DNA from: Eutreptiella sp. 'Long Island Sound 2002'
Taxonomy: Eukaryota > Euglenozoa > Euglenophyceae > Eutreptiales > Eutreptiaceae
Reading direction: 5' to 3'
DNA: 64,000 nt
Assembly: GCA_964036045.1 (NCBI GenBank)
Contig: OZ038402.1
Span: 5,132,427 to 5,196,426, forward strand
The position numbers and the translations under genes are program-made. Below the pieces are notes generated by a model. It was not told the origin of the DNA. It made no database searches and saw nothing but the letters and a program-made list of their open reading frames with translations. Shown piece after piece: positions 53,204 to 63,806 of this stretch (position 1 is its first letter; each line of letters begins with the position of its first letter).

Positions 53204-56200
53204 ATGCTTTTTCTTCTTTTGTTGTTACACTCCCTCCTGGGCTATGCAAGTCCCAGTTGGTTGTTGTTTGACCTAGTAGCAAACGATCGCCGGATGCTCC
53301 ACAATGTCTCTGCGCACCTCGACCTGTGGCAGGTGCATAAGGACGGAAGTGCCATTGTGGCGTCCGTTGCTGCAACGAAGCAAGAGCTGCAACTATTCCT
53401 GTCTCAAAATGAGGGGTGGCAAGTTCGCAGAACGGTGGATGTTTTGGCGCTGGCGTCGGAGGGGTTCAGCACCCAAGACAACAAACGTCAATATCGAGAC
53501 AACAACCGAATCAGTGCCACCATGTACCAACTTGCAGAAGAGTACCCGACGTATTCAAAGGTTTTTTCCCTTCTGGCTTCCTTGAGGTTATGGGGGTCTT
53601 TTTTTTCTTTGTTGGTGAAGGAGCTTAGGCACGGAATGGTCGGGCATATTTTGGGCCAAAACTGTTCCGTGTCAACCGTTCCACAAGGGGGGGGGGGGTC
53701 CATTCCCGGGGCTTTCCACATTACTTGAGGAGCGAGGGACCCCGTGGGCCCGAGCCCATGCAAGGTACATTGTACTGTGGAGTGACCGTACAATATAATG
53801 GGTGGAAAAACAATCCGTGACCATGGTGGTGAAACAGTTAGTTACCTGCGGGAGTTGTTGACACTCACGACAACATTCTGCCAAGGACTCTAGCCTATTT
53901 CTATTTGCTTTGCGGTGATTTTCAGGGAATGTTGCTGCAATGAGCCCCGCAGCCCCTTTAGCCCCCTCCCCAGAAGCCCTTCGTTGTTGGACAAAAGCAT
54001 CCCAGCAGGATGGCTGAGAGACCGAAACTCATGCAAAGAAATATAAGTACACGTAGGTTGTAGATTTTTTTTTCTGGGGCAGCCCTGCTGCGTGCCCTGC
54101 TGCACACCCCTTGCACCCATGTAAAGGTGTACCAGATCGGCAAGAGCGTTGAGAGCCAGGCCATTTTGGCCCTCAAAGTCAGCAAAACCCCCGAGAGGGA
54201 CGCACCTGAAGTGCCAGAGGTGGTGTACGTTGGTGGCCATCATGCCCGTGAATGGATCAGTGTGGAGGTCACGCTGGACCTGGCAGCCTACGTCTTGTGC
54301 GCCGCTGAGAAGGTGGACCGCGTGAAGGCTCTTTTGGAGATCGTGGAGATGTGGTTCATTCCCGTCTTGAATCCTGATGGGTACCAGTACTCCTTCTCGC
54401 AGTGGGGGCGGATGTGGAGGAAAAATCGTGCGGATCAAGGGATGGGACAAACAGGCGTGGACCTCAATCGCAACTACGATTATCTCTGGGGCAAGTACGG
54501 GGCTTCCTCGCTGGCAAGAGAAGAAACTTTTCGGGGTCGAGCTCCGAACTCGGAACCTGAGGTCAATGCGCTGCGAGAACTGATTGGCTACCGTCCCAGG
54601 TCTGCATATCAGTACCTCAAGGTCACCCCATTCCCTTTCACTGCCATACACCTGTTTGAGTAGCTTTGCAGCAGCGCCGCCGATGAATGGTAGGCTGCTG
54701 ATGCCACCAATGGCTGCCGTGCATGGTGGGGGATGTGGTTGATGTTGAGGTTGTGTGTGTTGCGCTGTCAAAAGCACGCGACGACACCTTGTGGTGAATG
54801 TTCAGAAAAATATTGTGTAAAGTGTATTGACCCAGCCTCTCACGGGGACAAAGATGTTTGTTATGCAGCAAATTGCTGCGCAAGTTGAATTATTGAAATA
54901 TTTGGTGCTGTGTCGTGTGCTCTGTTGGGATGGCGTTGGGGTTGCTTTGGCTTTTTAGGTGACCATGTTCTGGTGTACTTTGGGGCTTCTTTAGGGGAGG
55001 GTAAATCTGGGACTAAAGCTCAGGACATACCTAACAGTAGTGTGCTGGCCACGCGCCTGGCAGACGCCCCTCCGCTGACCCGAACTGGTCTCCCATAAAT
55101 GTGCTATGCACCCGTGGTGACTATGCCACAAATGTTTGGGGGTAGAAATACTGTTCGCCTTTCTGAAACCCTACCCTGTTGCGGGTGGCGACCATTGCCA
55201 GTCAAGTCCTCCTGGCCATGCGGCTCCCGGAAGAAAAATGACAGCGCGCTTATTTTCAATCAACTACCCATCAATCGCACTCCTACAGCCCTCGGTAGCT
55301 ACCAAACCGCGGGGGCTTTTTTCGGACTGGCCTCCACCCTCTGGGACCACTTCAGCATCCAACTTGTCGGCCACGTACGAAACCGCAGAAATCCCGGGGC
55401 CCTGTGCCGATGTGCAGTAGCGCCTAGATCCCATCACACCGTATGTTGCTCCGAGCGACAGGTTGCAGGTCGAGGGCTGGGTATGACCTGGCACATGGTG
55501 GTGCGGTGGGATGTGTCGCGCCGAAGATGCCCACAACCGTTCGGTGAGGAATTGCACGGGAATCTCACAGAGTGCCACCGCCCGGTATCGGTCAACCACC
55601 GGCGATTTGGCTGGCCAATTGTTTGATACTCGTTGGCTGCGCGTCCAATGCTGCTGGTCAACCGCCAACCAAGTGATGACTGCCGACAGCACCCACTGCC
55701 GTTACTTACTTGCTCTGACGGCTGTCCAGTACTTCGTACACTATGCTGCACGGTGGGCGGCTTCGGGCACTAGCCCACGGAGCAACGAGTGGACGGGCCG
55801 TGTGCTCGCCCAAGGCTGCTGGTACAATTAGAGGACTAAAGATGCTTCGCTTTACTCAAAAATCGCCACTCCCACTGTGCACCACCAGAACATACACCGT
55901 CCAGTCCGCTTTTGTATTGGACGACCAAACCCTGTTTTCCGACCAACTTCCTCGTCACATGACCGTTCCGCAGGTGAACGCGCAAACCATCAAGTCCACG
56001 AGTGCGACCCCCAACGCACGAATCATCACGTACTTGGACGACGCGGTAGTGAGCGATTGGAGGAACACGGATACGTATTTGGAGTGGACGGACCGGCAGT
56101 TCGAGGCAGGCACCTATCGTGTGGAGGTCGAGCAGGCCTCCAACGCAAGCAACGCCGGTGCCGCCTATGAATTGGCGTTCGTCAGCGCCGCAGGGGTGCA

Positions 56201-59200
56201 GACGTTGAAGGGCGTCATCGAGTCGACGCGAGACGAGTGGATCAAACTCGTGGTCGTGGGGACAGTCCATGTGGACGCGGGGCAGACGTATTCGGTGAAA
56301 ATGACTGCGGTTTCGCTGGGGCCTGACGGTGGTGTGGGCATAGTGAGAGGGGTCAATTTGGTGTGTGCGCCACCCGCTGCCTCCAGCCACAGTAATTTCA
56401 GGTCAGCAGCACCCCTGCATGGAGGAAGCAACGCCTCTTAACACGGTTGTTGTCGTGGGGACCCATCATAGCAATGGTGCTTTTGGGGGGGGGGCTGGGG
56501 GGGCGATTTGGTAGGGCCGGGGGGGGGGGTACGGCACACCATGTCACATCCAGCACAGCCCCAACACACCAGCCACTGGGCTCCGCGAACGCGGAAACGA
56601 CACCAGCAGGAGCACCGGCCGCAGCGGCCGACAGAACGCAGCGACCCGGCGCAACATGCGAAGGGAAGACCGGGTGACTGTCCAGGGCCCCGTAAAGAAA
56701 CAACAACCAGACGGAATGTCACACAGAGGGGATACATGCCCCAGGGCCCCGGCGTTGGTGAATCACAGGGGGGGGGGGGTCGTGTGATCCCATTTTCAAG
56801 ACCCCCCCGGGGGGGGGGGGCAAGCCCATGGATCGTTGATCACTGATGCAGTTGCACCCGACACATGTTTCCAACGACTCTTGCAGCTCTTGTGGAGCAT
56901 TGCTTCAGGTTGGAAAAGCTCATTGATGCCAAATACCAGCCAAGATGAGCCCTGCTGTTTTTGGACACCGTGGCTCAAAGCCGGCATCCAAGTGGCTCAA
57001 AACGACGGCAGAGCATATGTACATCACCGGAGACAAGTTTCGTGTGATTTTGAGCCGTGTAATCCGTTTCATGGCTGATTTAGTATCCAAAAATGACCGT
57101 GTTCACCTGTTTTCAGGACGATCGCCCTAAAAGTTCAGGATTCCGCTGGTGTGTGGGGGGCACTGCTGTAACAACGTGTGAACGGTGATGCGGAGGAACT
57201 GCATATTTCTCTGCAATAGGGTAGGGTATCCCTTGTTCACATTCGCCCAATGCTGCCCGACAAATGTCTCTTGTCTCTTTGCTGCTCTAGGTCGTGGCGA
57301 TGATGCCACTGTCGCCTCAACAGCCCGGTGTATGGTGCACGCCTGTCCGTGTCTCGTGGTGGAACCCGTGGTAGCAGCAACCAGTCAGGTTCGGCGGTAC
57401 GTATACTTCATAATTCTTAGCTTTAGATCCACCTGCTGCAGCTCATGTCATAGTTATCGCAGCCGTTTATTTTCATTGTCATTTTCATTTTATCATCATC
57501 CACATGACCAATTGTTCCTATATTAACGTGAGGTTTTGTACGTTCAAACTTTTTCCGTGCCACATCAAATTTTTGCTCAAATTATTATTGGTAAAGTGAT
57601 TTATATTAACAATTAAAGATGCACAAACATTGAAACGAGTAAACATGCTGACGCTCGCTCGCAATCTATGTTGCCATACGGCACGCATCCAGGATGGAGT
57701 CGGACACAAAACAATCCATGTGTCCCTCAAAACTTGTGGTAATTGATGTGCTCATGGCTCTGCACCGTGTTTTTGGTGCAGCCTCCAATGGCAGGCAGTC
57801 TCCCTCAGGTTACAGACTGCCAGCCCAACCCATTGCCCCTCTCTTGGAATGCTGCAGGTGTCCCAAACTGCTGGACGGACAAGGACGGGGCTCGTGAGCA
57901 ATCCGGTGGGGCTGATCTCATACCACTCGTTCGGGCAGTACCTGCTGTACCCCATCGGAGGGGAGTACCAAGAGGCGACCAACGAGGCGTTCATGAAGGG
58001 CGTCAGTCAGAAAATGGAGAAGCTGATCGGGGACGTGAACGGCAGGACATACCGGGCGTGGTCCGCGTCGGAGTTTTACGTGGCAGCCGGCGACGCTGTC
58101 GACTGGTTCTGGCGCCAGTGGGACGGGCGCATGGCCTTGACGGTGGAGTTGCGCCCGGAAGAAGGGAATTACGTTGGCTTCATGATCACCGCAGACCAGG
58201 TACCCCGCCGTCCATGTGGCGGGTGTGCCTGTCGGTGTGCCTGGGGGCAGCCCGGCAATGTGAAGTAGCGGCGCATAGCAGTGGGAGATCCACCGGCTGT
58301 CCCCCAGATGGCCGTCCCCGAAGGGGCGGGGGTGCCCCCTCCCGGTGCCACGGTTGGGAGAGGGTGGGAGAGGGTTGGGAGAGGGTGGGAGAGGGTTGGG
58401 AGAGAGTGGGAGAGGATGGGAGAGGGTTGGGAGAGGGTTGGGAGAGGGTGGAAGAGGGTTGGGAGAGGGTGGGAGAGGGTTGGGAGAGGGTGGGAGAGGG
58501 TTGGGAGAGGGTGGGAGAGGGTTGAAATAGGGTGGGAGAGGGTTGGGAGAGGCCGCTGCGCAGCCCTGTCGTCGAGGGGGAGCCCCAATGTAGACCTTGG
58601 CGGCTGCCCAAGGGTCCACCCCTTCACCATTGCCCCATCTCATTCGGGGCCTGGGTCACGCTCAGCGCTGAACACGCCGAGAAGTTGGTGGTTTGGCGAA
58701 CATTTTCAACGACGCAACCAACAACAGAAAAGGCGGTTGTGTGGAGCGCAGTGCGGGCTCGAGGAAGTGCACTGGACACACTCGGTCACGCCCTGCACAG
58801 AGATCGTCCGGGGCGGTCGCGGTACAAAGGGATTCCTGGACGACACCCGCTTCGCGAGCATACCCCTTTGCCAGAGCCTTCGGTGGGGTCTGCACTCACA
58901 CCTTCGCCCCCCCCTCCCCCAGGGCTCCTTTTTGACAACTCAGCACCACCGGGCGGTGGGGGGGTTGGGGGTGGGGATCCCGTTCGGAGTGTCTGTTCTT
59001 TCTTCGCGAAAGGCGCCGATGGCAATGTCACTGAAGAGCGTTTTGTTCTGACTTTTGTTGCTCTGCGGCCTTGTGCCGGGCAGCGTACTCAACATTTGCG
59101 TCCCACAGCGGGAGGCCCCCCGCCCCCCCCCCTCCAAGTGGCGGGCCAATTTTGCCCCAGGCCTTCGGCCAATCAAGAATTTTCTGTGGCGCCTTCGACG

Positions 59201-59649
59201 CCAGTCAAAAAGTTCGCTTCCGCGCTTTTGGAGCCTCTAAAACCTCAGCACTCTTGACCGATGAGGGGGGGGAGGGGGGCGGAGCAAAGGGAGGCGCTCT
59301 GCACGGCCCCCGTTCCTTTGTCGGTCCCTCGCAGATCGACGACACCACCAAAGAGAACGTCCCCGCGGCCCTGTACTTCGCAGAGTACCTGGCGTCGCAC
59401 AAGGACGCGGACTTCCTCAACCACACGTACGCCGACGACGTCGCGACGGACGCCAACAAGGACGGCCTCGCGGACTGGTTCCCCACGTGCTTCGACCCGC
59501 AGGCCCCCCGGTGCCTGACGCCCGCGAAGAAGAGCTGCCACCCGGACATCATCCACGCGGCCTCCGCGGCGCCCGCAGCCACGCCCGCGGTCCTGCCGAT
59601 GCTCGTGACCGGCCTCGTGCTCGTCTTCTTGGGATGCGTCCAGAGCTAA
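53204..59649 (+). CDS. M14 zinc carboxypeptidase, secreted, GPI/TM-tailed; four exons
   Basis: Proposed join 53204-53560, 54127-54599, 57899-58199, 59335-59649 (481 residues). All introns are GT-AG and phases agree (0, 2, 0; codon AG|C at the second). Exon 1: start [15 protein letters not shown] is a signal peptide, followed by an A/B-type propeptide ([13 protein letters not shown], then [16 protein letters not shown]). Exon 2: [25 protein letters not shown] with zinc ligands H158 and E161, [15 protein letters not shown] (substrate arginines) and [11 protein letters not shown]. Exon 3: [12 protein letters not shown] with third ligand H286, [14 protein letters not shown] (substrate tyrosine) and TVELRP with catalytic E360. 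Exon 4: helix, a Ca-loop-like [11 protein letters not shown], Cys-rich stretch and hydrophobic tail ([14 protein letters not shown]) fitting a GPI or membrane anchor. It should remove C-terminal residues from extracellular or vacuolar peptides. The Tyr after the zinc His is Phe here. Confidence 0.85.
55889..56401 (+). CDS. Candidate cassette exon: carbohydrate-binding-like beta-sandwich domain inside carboxypeptidase intron 2
   Basis: 171 codons, open throughout, between CACCAG (acceptor, 55883-55888) and CAG|GTCAGC (donor at 56402). Both ends are phase 2, so inclusion between exons 2 and 3 of the carboxypeptidase would keep frame. The peptide, with [59 protein letters not shown] and [16 protein letters not shown], follows the pattern of the jelly-roll module appended to alpha-L-fucosidases and sulfatases (W-N-x-x-D-x-x-x-W, G-x-Y-x-V, G-x-v-x-x-T, lG-x-v-x-x-x-aG). 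Codon use resembles the flanking exons. Alternatives: an exon of a different gene nested in the intron, or a relic. Skipping it joins the M14 fold perfectly, so the skipped form is probably the enzyme. Confidence 0.6.
56531..56732. repeat. Dispersed ~195-bp repeat R2 (copy 2, in carboxypeptidase intron 2)
   Basis: Reverse complement of 47110-47303 with few differences. It lies just 3' of the candidate cassette exon and between poly-G tracts. Confidence 0.75.
56733..57898. other. Remainder of carboxypeptidase intron 2
   Basis: Poly-G tracts (about 56767-56780 and 56807-56820), then AT-rich DNA (about 57480-57640). No coding signal. The acceptor CTCGTGAG precedes exon 3 at 57899. Confidence 0.45.
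58354..58552 (+). repeat. GGGAGAGGGT(T) minisatellite in carboxypeptidase intron 3
   Basis: About 19 near-perfect 10-11 bp units (GGGAGAGGGT / GGGAGAGGGTT). Strongly purine-rich plus strand, with the spacing of a G-quadruplex-forming tract. Open frames across it are artefacts. Confidence 0.85.
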
Positions 59650-59689
59650 AGTAAGGCCCATTGCCCAGTGTACTGCGGGACGGGGGTTA

Positions 59690-59860
59690 GAAGGGAAGCG
59701 ACCTCAGAGGCGGCCCCAGAGGCCGTTAAACAGGCGGTTGGAGGAGGTTGCCAAAGCGGTTGGGGGCGGTTACTGTCGGTTACAAATCCCATTGAGCCGG
59801 GCACTGGCCGTCAGGGAGACTGTGCCTGGGCATAGGCTGGGCCCCCTGGGGGGTTGCCCT
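59690..59860 (+). repeat. Dispersed repeat R1 (copy 4)
   Basis: Begins about 40 bp after the carboxypeptidase stop and is nearly identical to 41459-41640 (GAAGGGAAGCGACCTCAGAG through GGTTGCCAAAGCGGTTGGGG to GGGCATAGGCTGGGC). It may form part of that gene's 3' untranslated region. Confidence 0.8.
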
Positions 59861-62091
59861 GCATCCCTGGACCGGGGGGTCATGGACGTGCTGACGGTGG
59901 ATTCCGGCAAAGCGACGGCGTTCGGTTCTCACCGGCTGTGGGGTTTGGCTTGCGGTGACAAGTCCGAGCATTTCGGGCTTTTCTGTATTTTTCTTTTGGT
60001 TTGTGGGGCGTTGCAGGGGGGCCCAGGCCTATGGTCCGCAGCGCCGGCCAGTATGAGTAAAGCGGACACATCGCGGCTTTGAAGGCTCAGAGCGGGAGGA
60101 TTTGGAGGCGGTGCTTATACAGATCATGCGGTGGTTTGTATGTAAAGTCAGGTCATCAATCGCCGGGGGATCGAAATCTCGTTTGGAATCACCTCAATGC
60201 CATGCGCCGCTCGGCAATGCGCCGCGGCTGTCGTCCACGCAACTCGGTAGGAATCAGCTGCGTCCAACGCACAACTCCGTAGGACCCAGCACCACGTGAT
60301 CACGCCTGACCTGCAAGACACTAGTGTCAAGTGTGCCCCAAAATTGGGTCTGGGGTTCATTCAGCCGATCATCAGCCCTTATGAAATCGGGCGCCAAAAG
60401 CACCGAAAGTTGTATCTGCAGGATCCAACAGCGGGTCGCTGATCCCAAAGACGCCATTTTCCTGTTCTCTGGATCGGGAGCGCCGGAGGACGTTCGGGGC
60501 CGCGGCGGTTGAGGTTTGGGATCCGGTAAATCGAGCCCCTTCCGAAGAGGGAACGGGGTCCGGCGGCGGGGGCTCTACTGCCCCGATTTGGAGATCTGCC
60601 CATCGCCGGGGGGGTGCTCTCAGGTGTAGACACGTGTGTCGTCGTGTGCCCCTCGTGGTCATCGCAGGCTCGGGCATCAACGCAACGGAGACAGCGGGGG
60701 GCCACCAGCACAACAGTGGGCCGGGGAGGGAGATAGAGCAGTCCCTCCTTCACAGGGGCTGTGGGCAACAGCCCACTCACGTCCGGATATGCCGCAGAGC
60801 GCCGTCCACCACCGGGCGAGCCGCCCAAGCTCCTGGGCATCCCTCGTGCGCACTGTCTAATGCAGTGCGCGTGTGGCGTGCGACAGCCATGCCGCGAGTG
60901 TCCGGCAGGGGAACTGAGTTTCGTTAGGAACCGGCCTCGTGCCATCTGCCACCCGGTGCTATCCGTTCCCGTCGCAACTCGCGCTGAGCAACAACAAGCT
61001 GCGTTCCGTGTCCGACTCGGTAGGATCCAGCTCCTTCTGGTCACACCTGACCTCCCGGACGCTAGTGACATGTCTGGTGTGCGGACACAAAGTGGCAGTG
61101 CGGGCAATGGACCACGGTCAATGGTTGAAGGTTGAATCGTTCAAGTCGCGCGTAACAGAGCCCAACGGTTTGGCTGCCCCGAGACCTACGTGTTGTGTGT
61201 GCCTCCGGTCTGTGTTGAGGCCTGGTGGGCAAGGCCTGTGTGTGCCGCATCGTCGTGGGGTCCTCCAGGCCCCAAATGGTCCGCCCCCACCCTCCCCTTG
61301 CCCCAGGTCACTACCCACAAGCCTCACTGCGTGCCTATCCGTCAGATCCTTCAGATACTTTATTTCTCCTTCTATTTCCCCCCCTCTCTCTCTGTGCGGT
61401 ATGCGTCTGCCGGGCGACAGTACTCACCAGCAAGGGACTGTGGAGGGGCACGGACAGGCCACACGCGAGCAAACCTAACCGTCAGAGCAGGGGAAGCCTC
61501 TGCCTCTCGTCATACAGGCGTAGTACCCGTCCAGCCATCATCCTTGCAACTCATTAAGAGCCGCCAACACAGCTATGTGTCACGCATGGACCGCGTGCCC
61601 ACCCCCATACTGCCGACTGGCTTCTCTGGCTACCCTCCTATGCCTCCTTCGTCTGTCCACACTAATCCTGTTGCCCTCGAGTTTGCACCCCCTCCCCCCC
61701 GAAACTCCGCTCAGTCTCTATGGCAAGGGAAAGCACTCTATGGTGCCCGAGGCCCACGAGTCCTGATATCAGGGCTGAACTGTAACCTTCACCGGGACTT
61801 TCGGTTCGTCGCTGCATTTCCCTGTCCTATCACTCCCGAGAACGTACACCGGCCAGCCTGTTTACCCCGTCCAGCGGCTGTGTGCTGGGCCATCGGGCCG
61901 TTGGACCGGCCCACTGGTTGCGTATCCCACCAAACAAGCCGCCCGACCGGGAGACCAAGCGACTCATTGCCCGCCCCCCTCCCGGCCAGCCGACTGGTAC
62001 TCCCGCCGAGCGGTATTTGTTCCCCAGCAGCCAGGCCGTTTCTTAAATAAGCCTTTCTTCCGGCCGGTTGTGACGTCATGCCACCGTTGGA
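59861..62091. other. No gene established; one weak Cys-pair segment
   Basis: A plus-strand stretch at about 61040-61250 (TLVTCLVCGHKVAVRAMDHG ... PRPTCCVCLRS ... GLCVPH) has three Cys pairs spaced like a zinc-binding fold and may be an exon. The segment 60279-60340 is imperfectly repeated at 61018-61085 (GTAGGAYCCAGC ... CACRCCTGACCT ... CACTAGTG). The longer open frame at 61190-62050 is Pro/Ser-rich and unsupported. Confidence 0.3.
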
Positions 62092-62295
62092 GTGCCGCTT
62101 CCAATCGAAAAGGCCGTGGGTATGGGAAACTACTTGCAATCGGCGCCGGGGCGATTGTCAGCGCTGATCGCAGGTAGACACTTGCACGCAAGATTCGTTT
62201 ATGGCACAGCAGATAGGAGCTGCGTGCAATACCGGTTGATGGCGCAGCTGGTGGAGTCGCACAGCATGGTTTTCATTCGCAGCCCGCGTACATAA
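62092..62295 (+). other. Short protein-like ORF before the LINE fragment
   Basis: Contains MGNYLQSAPGRLSALIAGRH and QYRLMAQLVESHSMVFIRSP. Composition is plausible. It sits 50 bp upstream of a GT/GC microsatellite and the endonuclease-like fragment and may belong to the same element. Confidence 0.25.
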
Positions 62296-62298
62296 CAG

Positions 62299-62358
62299 TG
62301 TGTGTGCGCGCGCGCGCGTGCGTGCGTGTGCGTGTGCGTGCGAGCGCGTGTGTGTTTG
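62299..62358 (+). repeat. (GT/GC)n microsatellite
   Basis: TGTGTGTGCGCGCGCGCGCG then GCGTGTGCGTGTGCGTGCGA alternation, about 60 bp. Such purine-pyrimidine alternation can adopt Z-DNA. Confidence 0.85.
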
Positions 62359-62600
62359 AATCAGCAACCCAAGTCACGGGGGTGGCGCTACATGATCCCT
62401 GTTCTGGCAAAATATGGTAATACCAACAGCATTGATTTTCTAGGGATCCAGGAGCCACATATCTCTGTCGAGAAGCAAAGCTTTCGAGATACAGCCAAAA
62501 TCTTTGAGGACTGGCATCACGAATTCATCCCCAACCCGGCTCACTCTGGCACAGCAGGGGCTGCCATTGCGGTCCAGCAGCGTCCAATTGCAACAGAAAA
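62350..62600 (+). mobile_element. LINE-type endonuclease (EEP fold) fragment
   Basis: The plus frame reads NQQPKSRGWRYMIPVLAKYG, then IDFLGIQEPHISVEKQSFRD and FIPNPAHSGTAGAAIAVQQ. The D-F-L-G-I-Q-E-P-H stretch, with Q-E as the catalytic glutamate motif, followed about 35 residues later by G-x-A-G-x-A-I-A-V, is the usual opening of the apurinic-like endonuclease of non-LTR retrotransposons. The frame is lost after about 85 residues and no reverse transcriptase follows within the window, so it is a 5' fragment or a decayed copy. Confidence 0.5.
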
Positions 62601-62740
62601 GCGCACGCTTGGTCAAACGAGGGGGGCAGGCAGGTGTCCGTACAGTATGGAGGCGATGTGAGGGCCCCGTGGAAGATTCGGGCGGCAGCGGTGTCACTGC
62701 GCTGTCGGCGTGAGCAGGTCCCCTGCATGCCAAACTTGCG

Positions 62741-62773
62741 TAGTGGGGTGTGTGTGTGTGTGTGTGTGTGTGG
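62741..62773 (+). repeat. (GT)n microsatellite
   Basis: About 16 GT dinucleotides. Confidence 0.85.
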
Positions 62774-62918
62774 TTAGAAGGGGTGCACTGCATTATGCGC
62801 TTCATCGCCGCACTCCATCCAACTTCAACAGACCGAAGGACGTCCAGGGCTGCTCTGCACTTCCTGAGGAGTTGTCTCCAACCGCTTTTCTTGCTTTGCT
62901 CTTGTTTGCGTGGTTCCC

Positions 62919-62919
<1 letters not shown>

Positions 62920-62953
<34 letters not shown>
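62920..62953 (+). repeat. (GT)n microsatellite
   Basis: About 16 GT dinucleotides. A short imperfect copy of the flank (TGCTCTTGTTTGCGTGGTTC / TGTTCTTGTTTCGCGGTTCT) lies on each side. Confidence 0.85.
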
Positions 62954-63019
62954 TTTTCGTTGCTCTGTTCTTGTTTCGCGGTTCTCAACGTGTGTGTGTC
63001 CGCTCCACGCGCACGGGCG

Positions 63020-63160
63020 TGCGTTTCAGTTGAGACCACAGATGCACGTTCAAAGTACCCGCTATTGTATGAGCGACTGGACCCTTGGTGCAGCGGCCTG
63101 CCCCTTAAGGATGTCAGCGATGCTTGTAAGACGGTGCTCGCTGACGGAGAGGGATGACTT
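63020..63160 (+). other. Weak coding segment
   Basis: The plus frame contains ARSKYPLLYERLDPWCSGLP and VSDACKTVLADGEG before a stop. Possible exon, no family. A second weak piece at 63530-63609 (VQFIRSYINVDLDSEATGIK) is in the same orientation. Confidence 0.25.
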
Positions 63161-63326
63161 GGGTGAACGAAGCACCACGCACTGATTGTGAAGTGTATCT
63201 CGTCAGTTTTGCTCGCCGCCGGCAGTGGCTGCATGCAGTGTGTCTGTATTGAGCCTGCCGGTCGGGCGTGCCTGAGCGGCGAGGCCGGGGCACAGCCTGC
63301 GCATTACAGTGGGGGCGTACCGCGCG

Positions 63327-63806
63327 CTGTGCACGCGCTGTGCGAAAAGTAGGCCATTCTCCACCACCGGTAGGCAGTTTTTTGGGTGTAGGATTGCCGC
63401 AGGGTACTATTGCCATTGTGTATCCGTGTAGCATCAACCCCCCCCCTTCTTGCGTGTATGTACCCTTCGCCGCCGCTTGGCGATCGGGGAAGGAGTCCAT
63501 CACTCCACTTTCTGAGTGTCTAATTTTTTTTCGGACTCCTTTCGTTCAATTCATCCGTTCATATATCAACGTGGACTTGGATTCCGAGGCTACGGGTATC
63601 AAGGAGTAACACCCGCAAGACAATTTTATTGTCTACATTGCATTGTTTTGGACATTGGATAATTCTGAGAACACGACGCGTTTGAATTTCGGAGTTTTAA
63701 ATTGCTCATGCATGCTTCTAGAGGTGGCAGGTTTTCAGGGCTGTTACCGGGGTAAACACCGTAATAACTGGCGCTGTGCGCACGCTGTGCACGCGCTGTG
63801 CGAAAA
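63327..63806 (+). repeat. Direct repeat of a 23-24 bp sequence
   Basis: GCTGTGCACGCGCTGTGCGA then AAA occurs at about 63327-63350 and again at 63784-63806. Between them lie a poly-C tract (63440) and unremarkable DNA. Confidence 0.7.

Noticed and set aside
57743-58525. Open frame through the end of exon 3 and the GGGAGAGGGT minisatellite
   Set aside because: It is not the M14 frame. The repeated GEGWERV-type peptide is a translated minisatellite.
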